Made by a program: the position numbers and the translations under genes. This document shows, in pieces, positions 44,910 to 55,781 of a stretch of 64,000 bases of DNA. The stretch lies in contig NW_004955473.1 of NCBI RefSeq assembly GCF_000276665.1, positions 4,700,574-4,764,573 on the forward strand, read 5' to 3'. The DNA comes from Chinchilla lanigera. Its lineage: Eukaryota; Chordata; Mammalia; Rodentia; Chinchillidae. Each line of letters begins with the position of its first letter. Positions within the stretch are counted from its first letter, which is position 1. Under the pieces are notes generated by a model, which made no database searches, was not told the DNA's origin, and saw only the letters and a list, made by a program, of their open reading frames with translations.

Positions 44910-45006
44910 TTTTTTTTGTTTTGTTTTGTTTTCCAGCACAGGGAATAGATCTCATGAGCTTGTGCTTGCCAGGCAGGCGCTGTGCCGCTGAGCTAAATGC
45001 CCACTT
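44910..45006 (-). repeat. ID-type SINE, inverse
   Basis: GGGAATAGATCTCATGAGCT ... CTGTGCCGCTGAGCTAAATG. Confidence 0.92.
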
Positions 45007-45235
45007 CCGCTTGCGGAGCCTTTTGTTGAGCATTAAAAAAACAGTAACATAGCTGAATATCAGGGCGAAAATTTATCATTCCCAAGGACCTGGTTAACAC
45101 ACACAGACACACACAATGATAACGGGTCCATTTGGTTCAGGAGATGGAAATTTGAAACAAGTGCTATTCAAAGAGCTCCCAAAATTTTAAAGAGTCGTTA
45201 ACATTCTTTTAGGTAAAAGTCAAGTCATAACATTT

Positions 45236-45335
45236 GGGGCTGGGGATTTAGCTCCGCGGCACAGTGGCCGCCTGGCAAGTGTGAGGTCGTGAGTTTGATT
45301 CCCGGTACCGGAAAAAAAAAAAAAAAAAAAAAAAG
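45236..45335 (+). repeat. Young ID-type SINE
   Basis: GGGGCTGGGGATTTAGCTCC ... TTTGATTCCCGGTACCGG, A-tail. Confidence 0.95.
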
Positions 45336-45535
45336 CTGTAACTTTTTCTGGTACAAGTAAAAAGGAAATGAGTACTATAGAATGTTTAATAAATTCCAGA
45401 TATTGTGCTAAACACTAATTCTCAAATTTCTTTATGATATTTTAAAAGTGGACACTTTCTGAAAAGTTTATATAAATTATGAGCTTTTAAAAGTTATTTT
45501 TTAAAAAGGAAAGTTCAACCCATTGTAAATAGAGG

Positions 45536-45648
45536 AAGAGCTGGGAATGCAATTCAGTGAATAGAGCACTGTGGGAAGCCCTGGGTTCGATCCTCAGCAC
45601 TGCAATAAACGAATAGATAAATAAATAAATACATAAATAAATAAAAGT
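45536..45648 (+). repeat. Old ID-type SINE with (AAAT)n
   Basis: GAGCTGGGAATGCAATTCAG ... GGTTCGATCCTCAGCACTGC, then an ATAAATAAATA tail. Confidence 0.8.
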
Positions 45649-45655
45649 AAAGGCA

Positions 45656-45688
<33 letters not shown>

Positions 45689-45704
45689 CGCGCGTGCATG
45701 TGCA
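45656..45704. repeat. (TG)n(CG)n alternating purine-pyrimidine tract
   Basis: (GT) units at 45656-45680, then seven CG units (45681-45694), then TGCATGTGCA. It is 49 bases of unbroken alternating purine-pyrimidine sequence. Confidence 0.95.
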
Positions 45705-45906
45705 ATACTGGGGATTGAACCTAGGGCCTTCACACTGAGCTGCATCCCCAGACCTTTATTAGTTCTATTTTTATACTTACTCTTATTTTTATTTGAGACA
45801 GATTCTTACTAAGTTTTAAACTGCCCAGGCTGTTCTCCACTTTGTAATCCTCCTGCCTCCCAAAGTGCTGGGATTATAGGGGTGCATCGTCACGCCCAGC
45901 TTAGCT
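45705..45906 (-). repeat. B1-dID dimer SINE, inverse
   Basis: ID half AATACTGGGGATTGAACCTA ... GAGCTGCATCCCCAGAC (45703-45753), then B1 half ATTTGAGACAGATTCTTACT ... CATCGTCACGCCCAGCTTA. Confidence 0.9.
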
Positions 45907-45921
45907 TGTATTTTTAGGATT

Positions 45922-45998
45922 TTTTTTTTCCTGGTACTGGGAATCGAACTGAGCACCTTGCGCTTGCTAGGCAGGGGCTTGTGCCACTGGTAGCTCAT
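45922..45998 (-). repeat. ID-type SINE, inverse
   Basis: TTTTTTTCCTGGTACTGGGA ... GCTTGTGCCACTGGTAGCTC. Confidence 0.9.
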
Positions 45999-46420
45999 AT
46001 TTTAAATCATTAAATTTCCTTCCATGTTAAAAAAAATTGTCCTTAGCATAAATGTGCATAGTTTAAAGGGCTGGAAACTAGTTTTGAACTAACTTTCTTA
46101 TAATTAACATCTTTCAAGTATCATAAATTATATCAACTACATGTTGAGAACAGTGGAAAGGAATTTGGGAAAATATTACTGTTTTTATTTAAGATTCCAA
46201 ATTCCTAAATGTTTAGTGAAAATAAGGTTCAAAAGGTGGCTCATAATTACACTGTTTTCCTTTTGACTAGATAAATCAAATGACCACTCCAGCATTACAG
46301 ATTCTTAAAAAATTTTTATTTTAAAGTGAAAAAAAGGTAGAACAAAATTTCAAAACAATATAATAGGCGAGTAACAATTGTATATTGTTATCTTTATAGC
46401 ATTACAATTTTGGGGTTTTT
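45999..46420. other. Intergenic DNA, nothing recognised
   Basis: No feature supported. Confidence 0.45.
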
Positions 46421-46421
46421 G

Positions 46422-46588
46422 TTTGTTTGTTTGTTTTTTGGTTTTTTTGAGACAGGGTCTCACTATGCAGTTCAAACTGGTCTTGAACTCACTTTGTAGC
46501 CCAGGCTGGTCTCGAACTCGCAACGATCCTCCTGCCTCAGCCTCCCAGGTGCTGCAATTACAGGCGTGCGCCACCATGCCCGGCTAGC
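46422..46588 (-). repeat. B1 SINE, inverse
   Basis: TTTTTTTGAGACAGGGTCTC ... GTGCGCCACCATGCCCGGCT; near-consensus. Confidence 0.96.
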
Positions 46589-46831
46589 ACTACAGTTTTA
46601 AATCTGCAAATCCAGCCATTACATGGAAGTTCAGATGTCCAATTTGGGGGAAGCTGCATTCCAACCTGAAATATGCACTTTAAAGCTGCCTTTATATCAA
46701 CACTCTGTTCTCCATATCAACTCTCTGTTCTCCCTCCCTCTCTTTTTACTTCCTTCCTCCCTCTCTCCCTCTTCTCCTTTTCCTTTCTTTCTTTGTAAAA
46801 CTCATCAGAATCTCAAGATGTCACAGAAAGT

Positions 46832-46933
46832 TCACACTGCACTAAAGTCCTGCAGGCGATCGGCTCCTTGCTGATCCCTGTTAGCACCCATGAGCTGCTC
46901 CTGGAATTCCTTTTTGGCCACTTCCTGCAGGTC
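46832..46933 (-). other. Candidate terminal exon of an unidentified gene or non-coding RNA
   Basis: On the minus strand a long T/C-rich tract ends in GTTTTAG at 46934. It is followed by 33 open codons that start DLQEVAKKEFQEQLMG, end DRLQDFSAV and reach TGA at 46832. The peptide is charged and could be helical, but I do not recognise it. No partner exon with a convincing donor was found upstream (46940-48960). A second frame is also open across this segment, so the coding reading is weak. It could be a lncRNA exon, a decayed gene or chance. Confidence 0.25.
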
Positions 46934-47446
46934 CTAAAACAGAGAAAAAAGAGTCAGTGAGAGACCACTGAAGCTCAAAGTACAATAGAGTGGAGTAAGG
47001 TTAGGGGCACCGAGCTGATGTTCAGCACCCAACACCTAACACCCACCCCTGCTAGATTTCCAAAGCAGCCTTGGCTGGATCCTGCAGTGTCCAGGGCCTG
47101 CACCCCCCAGGTGTCCCTCCGTGCTTCGAGGGTCAGGCTGCAGTTCCTGCAACTGGCCCGTCTCAGCCCCATCTTGGCACCCTGCATCTAGGTGCAACAC
47201 TCGGAACCAAGGCCAGATGAAATAGTCACTTCAGCTTCCACCTGGCCAAGTGGCAACAGCCATGGAAGATTTGAACTGACCAGCTTGCTTGGCAGTGACA
47301 GAACTGGCAAACTGCAGGCAACTTGCCTCTAGCAGAGCTAATCTGTGGCTTCAGACACCCGGACGACCCCAGCAGTGCGAGGGTGGGGAGCAGAGTCCAG
47401 AAAGCTCTTCTTTGTAGGTCCAAGGCATGTTATTAAAAAGAAAACA
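46934..47446. other. Intergenic DNA, higher GC, no gene confirmed
   Basis: Non-repetitive, with minus-strand open frames at 46975-47187 and 47226-47423 that lack family resemblance. It was searched for an exon to join 46832-46933, and none is convincing. Confidence 0.4.
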
Positions 47447-47447
47447 G

Positions 47448-47612
47448 GGCCAGTGTGGTGGCACACACCTGTAATCCCAGCACTCGGGAGGCTGAGGCAG
47501 GAGGATCATTGTGAGTTCAAGACCAGCCTGGGCTACAAAGTGAGCTCAAGTCCAGCCTGAACTGCATAGCGAGACCCTGTCTTAAAAAGACAAACAAACA
47601 AAAAAAAAAACA
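47448..47612 (+). repeat. B1 SINE
   Basis: GGCCAGTGTGGTGGCACACA ... GCGAGACCCTGTCTTAAAAA, near-consensus. Confidence 0.96.
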
Positions 47613-48960
47613 GATGCACTGACAACTAGTCCTGCTGTGGCCCAGCTGGCTACCTTCTTCCCCAGCTCAGCCACCTCCCATTTTTGCTACCCTGCCCTGC
47701 GTCTGGCCAGCCTCTGACTGAGAGTGAGCACGTAGGAGCAGGGACAGGTGACTTCGTCCCCACTCTGCTCTCCTAAGTAAAGGAGACTCCGGAGTCTGCA
47801 CTGTACAAAGTAGCACGAGTCCAGACTGCCTCCTTCCCTGAAATATCGTCACCCTGTCCCACCCCCGCCAGCCACAAGCAGCCACTGGGATTGTAGTTCC
47901 CCTGGCCTAGAAGAGCAGTCTTAGGCTTTCCTCTATACTTCTCTACCACGAGCTTCCTCTGTTCCCTGTGCTTCACAGGGTCTCTGGGATAACAGTGGGA
48001 CTTTACAGATGGGCACCATTTTTCCTGAAGTGTTTCTGACCCCCTGCCCTCCACATCTGGGGTGGAGAGCCCCAGTTAATCCCTTAGTCTCCAAGTTGCT
48101 CACACAACTGCTTGGAGGAAGTGGGAGGCCAGAGAGCAGACACAGAAGAGCCAGAGGGACCCTGGAGGACAACCCCTCAGTAAAGGAGTGGGGGAGAGAT
48201 GCGTGCAGGCCTGTGTCCCCCCAAGGCAGGAGTGGCCTGCTCCACCAGGGCAGGGGGCACCTGGCACCCCCTTCTTCTAGTTCTTCTCAGGGACTCCTGA
48301 AAAGGGGCCTGAAGGAGACAGCTGCAGACACAACTGGATCATCTACCCAGCTGAATGATGGCTTGCAGTCCCTGGACCAGCCAAGTACATAGGTGCTCTG
48401 CATCAGGGAAGGGAGGAGTAGGGGTAAGGATTCATCATTGGCCATAAATGAACTAGTTGATCAAATCGTTGTAAGCCCAGTGCAAGAAAAAATGCAAAGC
48501 TTCTCTCACACCCCACAAAGCTGGGTGAACTTCCAGTTTCCAAACACTCTTTTCACTCACCCCCACACATACACACATCTGCAGTCAGTTCCAATCATAT
48601 GATTGGGGGCCACAGAATTGCATGGCAGGGCAAGTCATTGAGCAACAGATGAGGACAGTCATTTTCATTTTACAGACGGAGACCAGACAGGTTCTGCCAC
48701 ACCGCCACCATCTGATACGTTCAGAACTTGGCCTGAGGAAGCAATCTCAAATGGTAGAAAGAAGACAAACCTCAGTAGTACGAATTTAAGAACAGAAGAA
48801 GCTCTCCAGGACAGCCAATCTGTTTTTGAGTTAGTGAATGCAGTAAAAATCTGTAAGGTCCAGGCAGAAGAGATGTTGCTGAGGAAGAAGGCACATCCAG
48901 GATAATAAACTGCAGGAAGCAGCCAGGTTCTGAGAGTAACAGCATGGCAAGAAGGAGCCA
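47613..48960. other. Intergenic DNA, moderate GC, apparently single copy
   Basis: Several overlapping open frames on both strands (up to 127 codons at 48009-48392, plus) come from the GC content. None has a recognisable domain. Confidence 0.4.
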
Positions 48961-48964
48961 TTGG

Positions 48965-49735
48965 CCCGTAAGTACATGAAAATGTGCTCAGCTACTTTGG
49001 CCATTAGAGAAAAGCAATCAAAACAACAAGATTCCATCTTACTCCAGAAAGAATGGCTATCATTAAGGAGTAGAAAAATAACAACTGCTGGCTAGGTTGT
49101 GGGAAAAAAGGAACTCTTCTACACTGTTTGGTAAAATTTGAACTAATACAACGCTACAGAAATCAGTATGGATATTCCTCAAAAACCTAAAAATAGAAAT
49201 TTCATTTCACCTAGGTCTTATCTTTCCTGGGCATCTTCCTGAATTAAAGACATCATATTACAGTGATACAAGCACATCCATGTTTATAGCATCAAAATTC
49301 ACAGTAGTTAAATTATGGAAGCTGGCTATACACCCAGCAACAGAAGAAGGGATAAAGTAAATGTGGTATATACAGTGTAAACAAAGGAGTACTATTCAGC
49401 CATAAAGAAGATAAATTTGAGTCATTTGTAGGAAACCATATGGATCTTGAGAACATAATACTAAGTGAAATAAATCAGGCACAGAAGAGTAAATATTGCA
49501 AGGTCTCTCTAATAAGAGAAGCCCCAAATATAAACAATTTAAAGAGAAAATTAAAAGAGAAATAACAGGAAACAGGGAAGTAAATTCTGAGGAAATGGGA
49601 AGGGGACCAGGGGAAGGAAGAAAAGGGGAGTGTTGGAGGCAGGGGGAGTAAAAATGATCAAGATGCAGCATGTATATGTACCAATCTCTAAAATGAATGT
49701 CATTATTATGTATCACAGACATACTAATAAAAAAG
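48965..49735 (+). mobile_element. L1 3' end, decayed
   Basis: ATGAAAATGTGCTCAGCTAC, GAGTACTATTCAGCCATAAA and ACTAAGTGAAATAAATCAGG, ending in an AATAAAAAAG tail. Confidence 0.88.
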
Positions 49736-51177
49736 CAGGAGCATTGAGACTCTGGGTTGGAGAGAATAGGGAAGTAGATTCTGAGGAAGACACAGAAATA
49801 CTTCCTTAGAAGTGGAGTTGTGCAGTGGGGAAGGCAATTGCAGCTAGAGTATAGAGACTGCCATGATGCTGGTGGCCAAATCAAGATCTGTGCCAGCCCC
49901 TGTGGTGGCTGACCTTGTATTTTCTCCCTTTTCTTGGTGGCCACGTCCCTACCTTGGCACTCTCCAGGAACATATTGTTCCTATATAAGCAAATTAGAAT
50001 AATTCCTATGTAAATAAGCCTGCATAGTCCCATTCCCCCACTATTGTTTCGCTATGTCCGTGCACCAATGGAGGGCAATGGGAATAGTTATTTTCTTGGG
50101 AATTTGGGAAAAGCTTTTCTTTCATATTCTATAGGAGTTTCAGTGGCAACTCTCTTTCAGCACTTGCTCAGAGAAGCATGGAGCTGTGAGCAGCCATATT
50201 CCAGCCACAAGGAGAGCCATGTTAAAATTAAGAAATCTTCCACAAAGCATAGGCTGAAATAATCTGACATTAGTGCCATTTTTGAGGCTCTAAGTCAGAC
50301 ACCTTCAGAATCCAGCTCCATTTTTATTGATTAGGTCAGCAGGTTTTGCATCTTCTGTTCCTTGTAATCTAGTATTTCTGATACAGGCACAATGGTCATT
50401 TATCATACCAAAGACCCAAACGTGGAATGGGCAGATGGATTTGACAATTTTTTAAGGCTTCATCTGAGTGCTAAGATTCCACAGCTCACTGACAGAGTTT
50501 GAGAGAAATCCCGGGCAAAGTGGAGGCATCTGATCTGATCTGATGGGTTAGTGTCTGTTTTCAAGAGTAATGGACAGCCAACTTTTCATTTTTCCCATAG
50601 AACTGATTCAGAGGAAGAAATAGGTATCTGCTCAATCCCTTATAATGAGAGCTCCTGTAGGGGGATAACTGGAAAAAATTCTTCATGTCTATTATGGTTC
50701 ATAGCGGGTTTATTTTATACATCCTTTTCCTCATTAAACTGTGAATTCCTTGAAGATTGGGGCTGCTGGGCATCTTTCTGCACCATTGAGTGAGCAAATT
50801 AGGCACTCAGAAAATAAGGGCTGGAATGAAATCTATCAATCATTTGGCACAAAAGCTAATATTTTCATGTTCTAATGCAGCCTTTGTGTGTATCATTTAG
50901 ATGGAGGAATATTATTCCCACCAGCATATTTCCTATAACAACTCTGTCCACTTGGGACTAGAAAGAACAATATGATATTAAAAATTAGTTAATAACAGTT
51001 GAATCCTTTAGTTCATGGCACATCTTTTCTATTCTCTTTCACCTAGCAAGAATATCCCACTTCTAGGACTTCTTGGTTAAAAAACCTTACACTTATTCTC
51101 TGCAGATTGTTAGACACAAAGGTATCTATAAAACTTTCTACCATTCTTGTTTATTTTTTTTCATTCTTGTTTATTCT
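49736..51177. other. Intergenic DNA, nothing recognised
   Basis: About 1.4 kb without a recognisable repeat or gene. Confidence 0.45.
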
Positions 51178-51500
51178 TAAGGTGAAATTCCCGTAGCATA
51201 CAATTAGCCATTTAGAAGTGTTTAATTCGGTGGCATCTAGTACTTTCAAAGTGCTGTGCAAGCACTACCCCTCTGCAGTTTCAAATCACTTCATATTCAG
51301 TAACTAATCACTTCCCATTCATCCCTCCACTTGTGCCCACTAACCTGCTGCTTAACTCTATGGATTTAACTATTCTACATATATCAATATATTTCTGTGT
51401 ATGGCTTCTTTCACTGAACATCATGCGTTCATCCATATTGTAGCATGCATCATTATTTCATTCCATTTTAGAGCTAAATAATATTATATTTATATGCTGC
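51178..51500 (-). mobile_element. Old L1 3' end, inverse
   Basis: AAGGTGAAATTCCCGTAGCA, AATTCGGTGGCATCTAGTAC and CACTGAACATCATGCGTTCA. Confidence 0.8.
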
Positions 51501-51504
51501 CACA

Positions 51505-52055
51505 TGCCATGACCATTCAATCAGGAAAAAAAAAATAATCTTTTCAACAAATGACCCTGGGGGAATTTATTCATGTGCAAAAGATTTTGTACCATACCTC
51601 ATACTGTAAACAAAAAAAATCAACTTAAAAGGGATGAAGACCTAAATACAAGATTCAAAACTCGGTTTTAAAAAGAAATAAAAATGTACATTGTCACGAT
51701 TTTGGATAAGGCCATGGTTTCTTAAATATGATACCAAAAGCAAGAAAGGAAAAAGTAAATAAATTGAACTATAAATGTAAATAATTTTTATTTCGTGAAA
51801 ATAAAAATGTCTAAGCCTCAAAGGGCACCCCCAAGAAAGTTAAACAACAGCCCATAGATTGAAAGAAAGTATTTGAAAATCATAATTTTCAAAGAGACTA
51901 CTACACAAAATACAGTATTAGAAGAATTCTCACAACTCAACAAAAATAATAAAAAATATAGTTTAAAAATGAACAAAAGACTTAGATATTTCTCCAAGGG
52001 TGATAAACCAATGACAGTACACACATGAAGATGTTTAACAATATTTATCCTCATG
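51505..52055 (+). mobile_element. L1 ORF2 fragment
   Basis: TTTTCAACAAATGACCCTGG, TACAAGATTCAAAACTCGGT and AAAAAGACTTAGATAT-like L1 stretches. Frames broken. Confidence 0.75.
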
Positions 52056-53729
52056 GGATGCTAGGGTCTGGATATGGTTGGTGTCCCCCACCCAAGAGTT
52101 TATGTGTTGGAACCTTGGTCGCCAGTGTGTGATTGTTAAGAGGTACTGGGACCTTCAAGAGGTAGAGCTTAGTAGGTAGTGCTTAAGTTACTGGGAGCAC
52201 TGTCCTCAGAAGAAATTCATGTAGTTGTCATGGGACCCTGGTTAATTCTTATAAGAGAGTTCTAAATTTTAAAATTTTAATTCATATTAGTACATGTTTG
52301 CACTACATAATGATTACATTCATTGTAAGGAATTGCTACATGTACATAAAATATCTCAATTCTTTTTTGCAAGCTTCATATTAATTTATATATATGTTCT
52401 TATAAAGTTAATTATCATACATACAGATTAACAACCAAACTAATGGGCCAAAAAGCATTTAAAACACATAAGACAATTATACTAAATCAAGATACACTTT
52501 TAGATATATTGTCCATGCCAGAGTACAATAATATTTTCTCTTTGTCTCTTTCACCTATTATCTATCATTTGTTTTGCACTTTACCTACACAATAAGTTTC
52601 TCATATAAGAGAAACTATCAGATATTTCAGCTTGTGTGTCTGATTTATTTCACTTAACATTATGATCTCAAGGTGCATCCATTTTCCTACAAATGACTCA
52701 AGTTTATCTTTATAGCAGAGTAGTATGTACTTCACTATTTATAAATATCACATTTTCTTTATCCATTCATCTGCTGAGGGATAGGCTGCTCCCAAGATTT
52801 AGCTATTAGGAATTGTGCTGTTATAAACATAGGTATGCATACATCACTTTGATATGATGTCTTTAATTCTTTGGGGAAGATACCTAGAAGGTGAATAGCT
52901 GGGCCAAAGAGAATTTCTATTTTTAGCTTTTGGAGGAGTCTTCATACTGATTTCTGTAGTGGTTTTACCAGTTTACACTTCCACCAAAAATGAAGAAGGA
53001 TTCTTTCCCTTTCTGACCTGTAGCCCCACCAGCATTTGATATTGGATGATTTCTTGATTATAGCCCTTTTTTCTGGAGTGAGATAGAATCTCAGTGTTGG
53101 AATGTGATAGAATCTCATTGTAGTTTTCATTTGCATTTCTGGGATGCCTAGCAATGTTAAATATTTCGCATATATTTACTACTTCTTCATGTGAGAAATG
53201 TCTACTCATTTCAGATATCCATTTTTTGATTGGGTCTTTCAATTTGAGGTGTCTATTTCTTTGAGTTAGGGTTAGGATTAGTCTTTTGAGGGTTAGCTGG
53301 CAAAAAATTTTCCCATTCTGTATGTTATCTTTTCACTTTGTGGGTGGTTTCCTTTGCTGTGCAGACACATCTTAATTTTATATGATCCCATTTGTTCATT
53401 CTTGTGGAACCAGGGATCTGTTCAAAAAGTCTTTGCCTACCCTTATGTCTTCAAGAGTTTTACCTATTTTGTCTTCCAACTGATTGTTTCTGTTCCAATG
53501 TTTAGATCTTTGATACATTTTCATTTTAGTTTAGTGGTGATGAGAGATATAGATCTATGTTAAAGCTTTGGCATGCTGATACCAGTTTTCCCAGCATCAT
53601 TTTTTATAGAGGCTATCTTTCCTCCAGTGAAAAGATTTTGCCCCTTTGTCAAAGATATGGTAGCTGAGTGTGCCTGGAGTTGTGTCTGCACGTCTATTCT
53701 ATTCTATTGATCCACAAGGCTGGTTTCTT

Positions 53730-54310
53730 CCCCACCCCACCCCCAACGCTAAGATAGGAAATTAGGGCAGAGCAAAAACTGGCTGGGAAAATAAGCATGA
53801 CCTGTCAATTACAAGATTCTGGACACTGCGCAAAACAGTTCCCTAACCCCTGCACATGGACTTCTTGCAAAAACTGGAGGAAGTTTTCAAAAGGATGGAC
53901 GAGACCTGAAGTCAGCCTGGGGCGAGGGATCTCAGTATTACCTCGCAGGACGGATGTAGAAGTTCTCAGAGGCTTCCTCCGGGTTTAGACCACATAAAAG
54001 AAAAGCAGCCGTGAAGAGCCAGGGCTGCCATAGCTTTCCACAATAGTCCACACTGTGCTTCACAGAAGCTGCATACACTCACTTTCATCTTTGCTTTTAC
54101 CCTCTTTTCCTATTTATTTCATGAAACCTTGCTCTACAGAGCCAGTTTCTCTCCCACTCTTCACTTTTACTTTCTCAAACAAACTTTCCACTGCTTTTTG
54201 TTTGTTTTGTTTCTTTGCTCTAGAGGAGAAGAATCTGGAATCCACCTCCAGAACAAGAAGCAAACAACCCTGAAATCTGTAATATTTGGTTAGTGAGCCA
54301 CTTTGTAGAA
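53730..54310 (+). mobile_element. Solo LTR (LTR family 1), second copy
   Basis: Lies inside the L1. It shares CTGCACATGGACTTCTTGCA with the LTR at 5975-6382, plus TTGCTCTACAGAGC-type blocks. A TATA-like CACATAAAAGAAAAGC is near 53992. Ends are approximate; no viral genes. Confidence 0.65.
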
Positions 54311-55335
54311 GCAATCTGATAACAGTCCATGCTTTTTTTTTTCACTGTAGCTTTGTAGTATAAGTTGATGTCCCAGATTTTTATCACAGCTACCTTGCCC
54401 TTGTTGCCTAGAATTGGTTTTGCTATTCTGTTTCTGGTTCCATACAAATTTTAGGATTGCTACCCCTAATTCTGTAAGGAATGCTACTGGTATTTGGATT
54501 GAGGTCTTATATGGAGAGGATCATGTCATCTGCAAATAATGATAATTTAACTTCTTTATTTCCTATCTATATTCCTCTTATCTCGTTCTCTTGTCTAACT
54601 GCTCTAGCTAATGTTTCAAGAATTATATTGAACAAGAGTGGTAATAGTGGACATCTTTCTCTTGTTCCTGATTTTAGAGTGAAAGGTTTCGGTTTTTGAC
54701 CATTTAGTACGATGTTTCATTGTTTATTTTGGTAAGATTAGCTAAGGGTTTGCCTATTTTGCTTAATCTTTCAAAGAACAAATTCTTCAATTCATTAATT
54801 CCTTGTATTGTTATTCTGGTCTAAATTTAATGAATTTATGCTCCTATCTTTTTAACTTCCTTTCTTATACAAGTTTTAGGTTGAGATTGTTCTTGTTTAT
54901 CTAGGACCTTGAGGTGCATCATTTGGTTGTTTATTTGAGCTTGTTCTGTTTTTCTGATGTGGAAATTCACTGCTATAAACTTCCCTCTTAGAACTGCTTT
55001 CATTGTGTCCCAAAGGTTCCATTGTGTTGTACTGGCATTATTTTATTTTGTAGAAACTAATTTCTTCTTTAATTTCATCTGTGACGCACTGATTATTCAA
55101 GTGGGTATTATTTCATTTCTGTGTGTTGGCAATTTCTGTGGTGTTTTTTGTCACTGACTCCTAGTTGCATTGCACTACAATCTGATCGTATTTTTTTTCT
55201 TGCTTTTTGTCTAGTTGATCTGTCCCTTTGTGACAGCAGTGTATTGAAATCCCCAGGTATAACTGTATTGGTGTTCATCTGATTTTTCATGTCCATCAGT
55301 GTTTGTTTAATGAAGTTGGGTGGGCCAGATATTTA

Positions 55336-55445
55336 GCGATAAAGATAGAGATAGAGACAGAGACAGAGATAGAGCCAGAGACAGAGATATATGTCTACAT
55401 GTATCTATATCTGCATCTATCTATCTATCTATCTATCTATATTAT
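55336..55445. repeat. (GATAGA/GACAGA)n and (CTAT)n microsatellite
   Basis: Imperfect GATAGAGATAGAGACAGAG, then CTATCTATCTATCTAT. Confidence 0.95.
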
Positions 55446-55664
55446 AATTATTAGGTCTTCCTGTTGAATTATTCTCTTAACAAATACGTAGTGACTTTCT
55501 TTGCCTCTTCTCACCAGTCTTGGCTTGAAATCCAGTTTGTCTGAGATTAGGATAGCAACTCCTGCTTTTTTGACAGGTTCCCATTGCATGGAATGTTGTT
55601 TTCCATCCTTTGATTTTTTTTTTTTTAATCTGTGAGTTTATTTTTTTAATTAAATGTGTTTCTT

Positions 55665-55781
55665 TCTTTTTTTGAGACAGGGTCTCACTATGTGGCCCAG
55701 GCTGGCCTCGAACTATCATGGCTCATCCTGCCTCAGCCTCCCAAGTGCTGGGATTACAGGCATGTGCCACCATGCCCAGTT
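55665..55781 (-). repeat. B1 SINE, inverse
   Basis: TTTTTTTGAGACAGGGTCTC ... GTGCCACCATGCCCAGT. Target duplication TAAATGTGTTTCTT at 55651-55664 and 55782-55795. Confidence 0.96.

Noticed and set aside
43988..45998. CRISPR-like regularly spaced repeats
   Set aside because: The repeats are ID SINEs in both orientations with irregular spacing.
48009..48392. 127-codon plus-strand frame in GC-moderate DNA
   Set aside because: No recognisable domain, no splice context; the overlapping minus-strand frames are equally long.
49396..49944. 182-codon minus-strand open frame
   Set aside because: Antisense to an L1 3' end; such frames are common opposite A-rich L1 sequence.
53263..53280. Interstitial telomere-like TTAGGGTTAGG
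   Set aside because: Only two imperfect units within L1 sequence.
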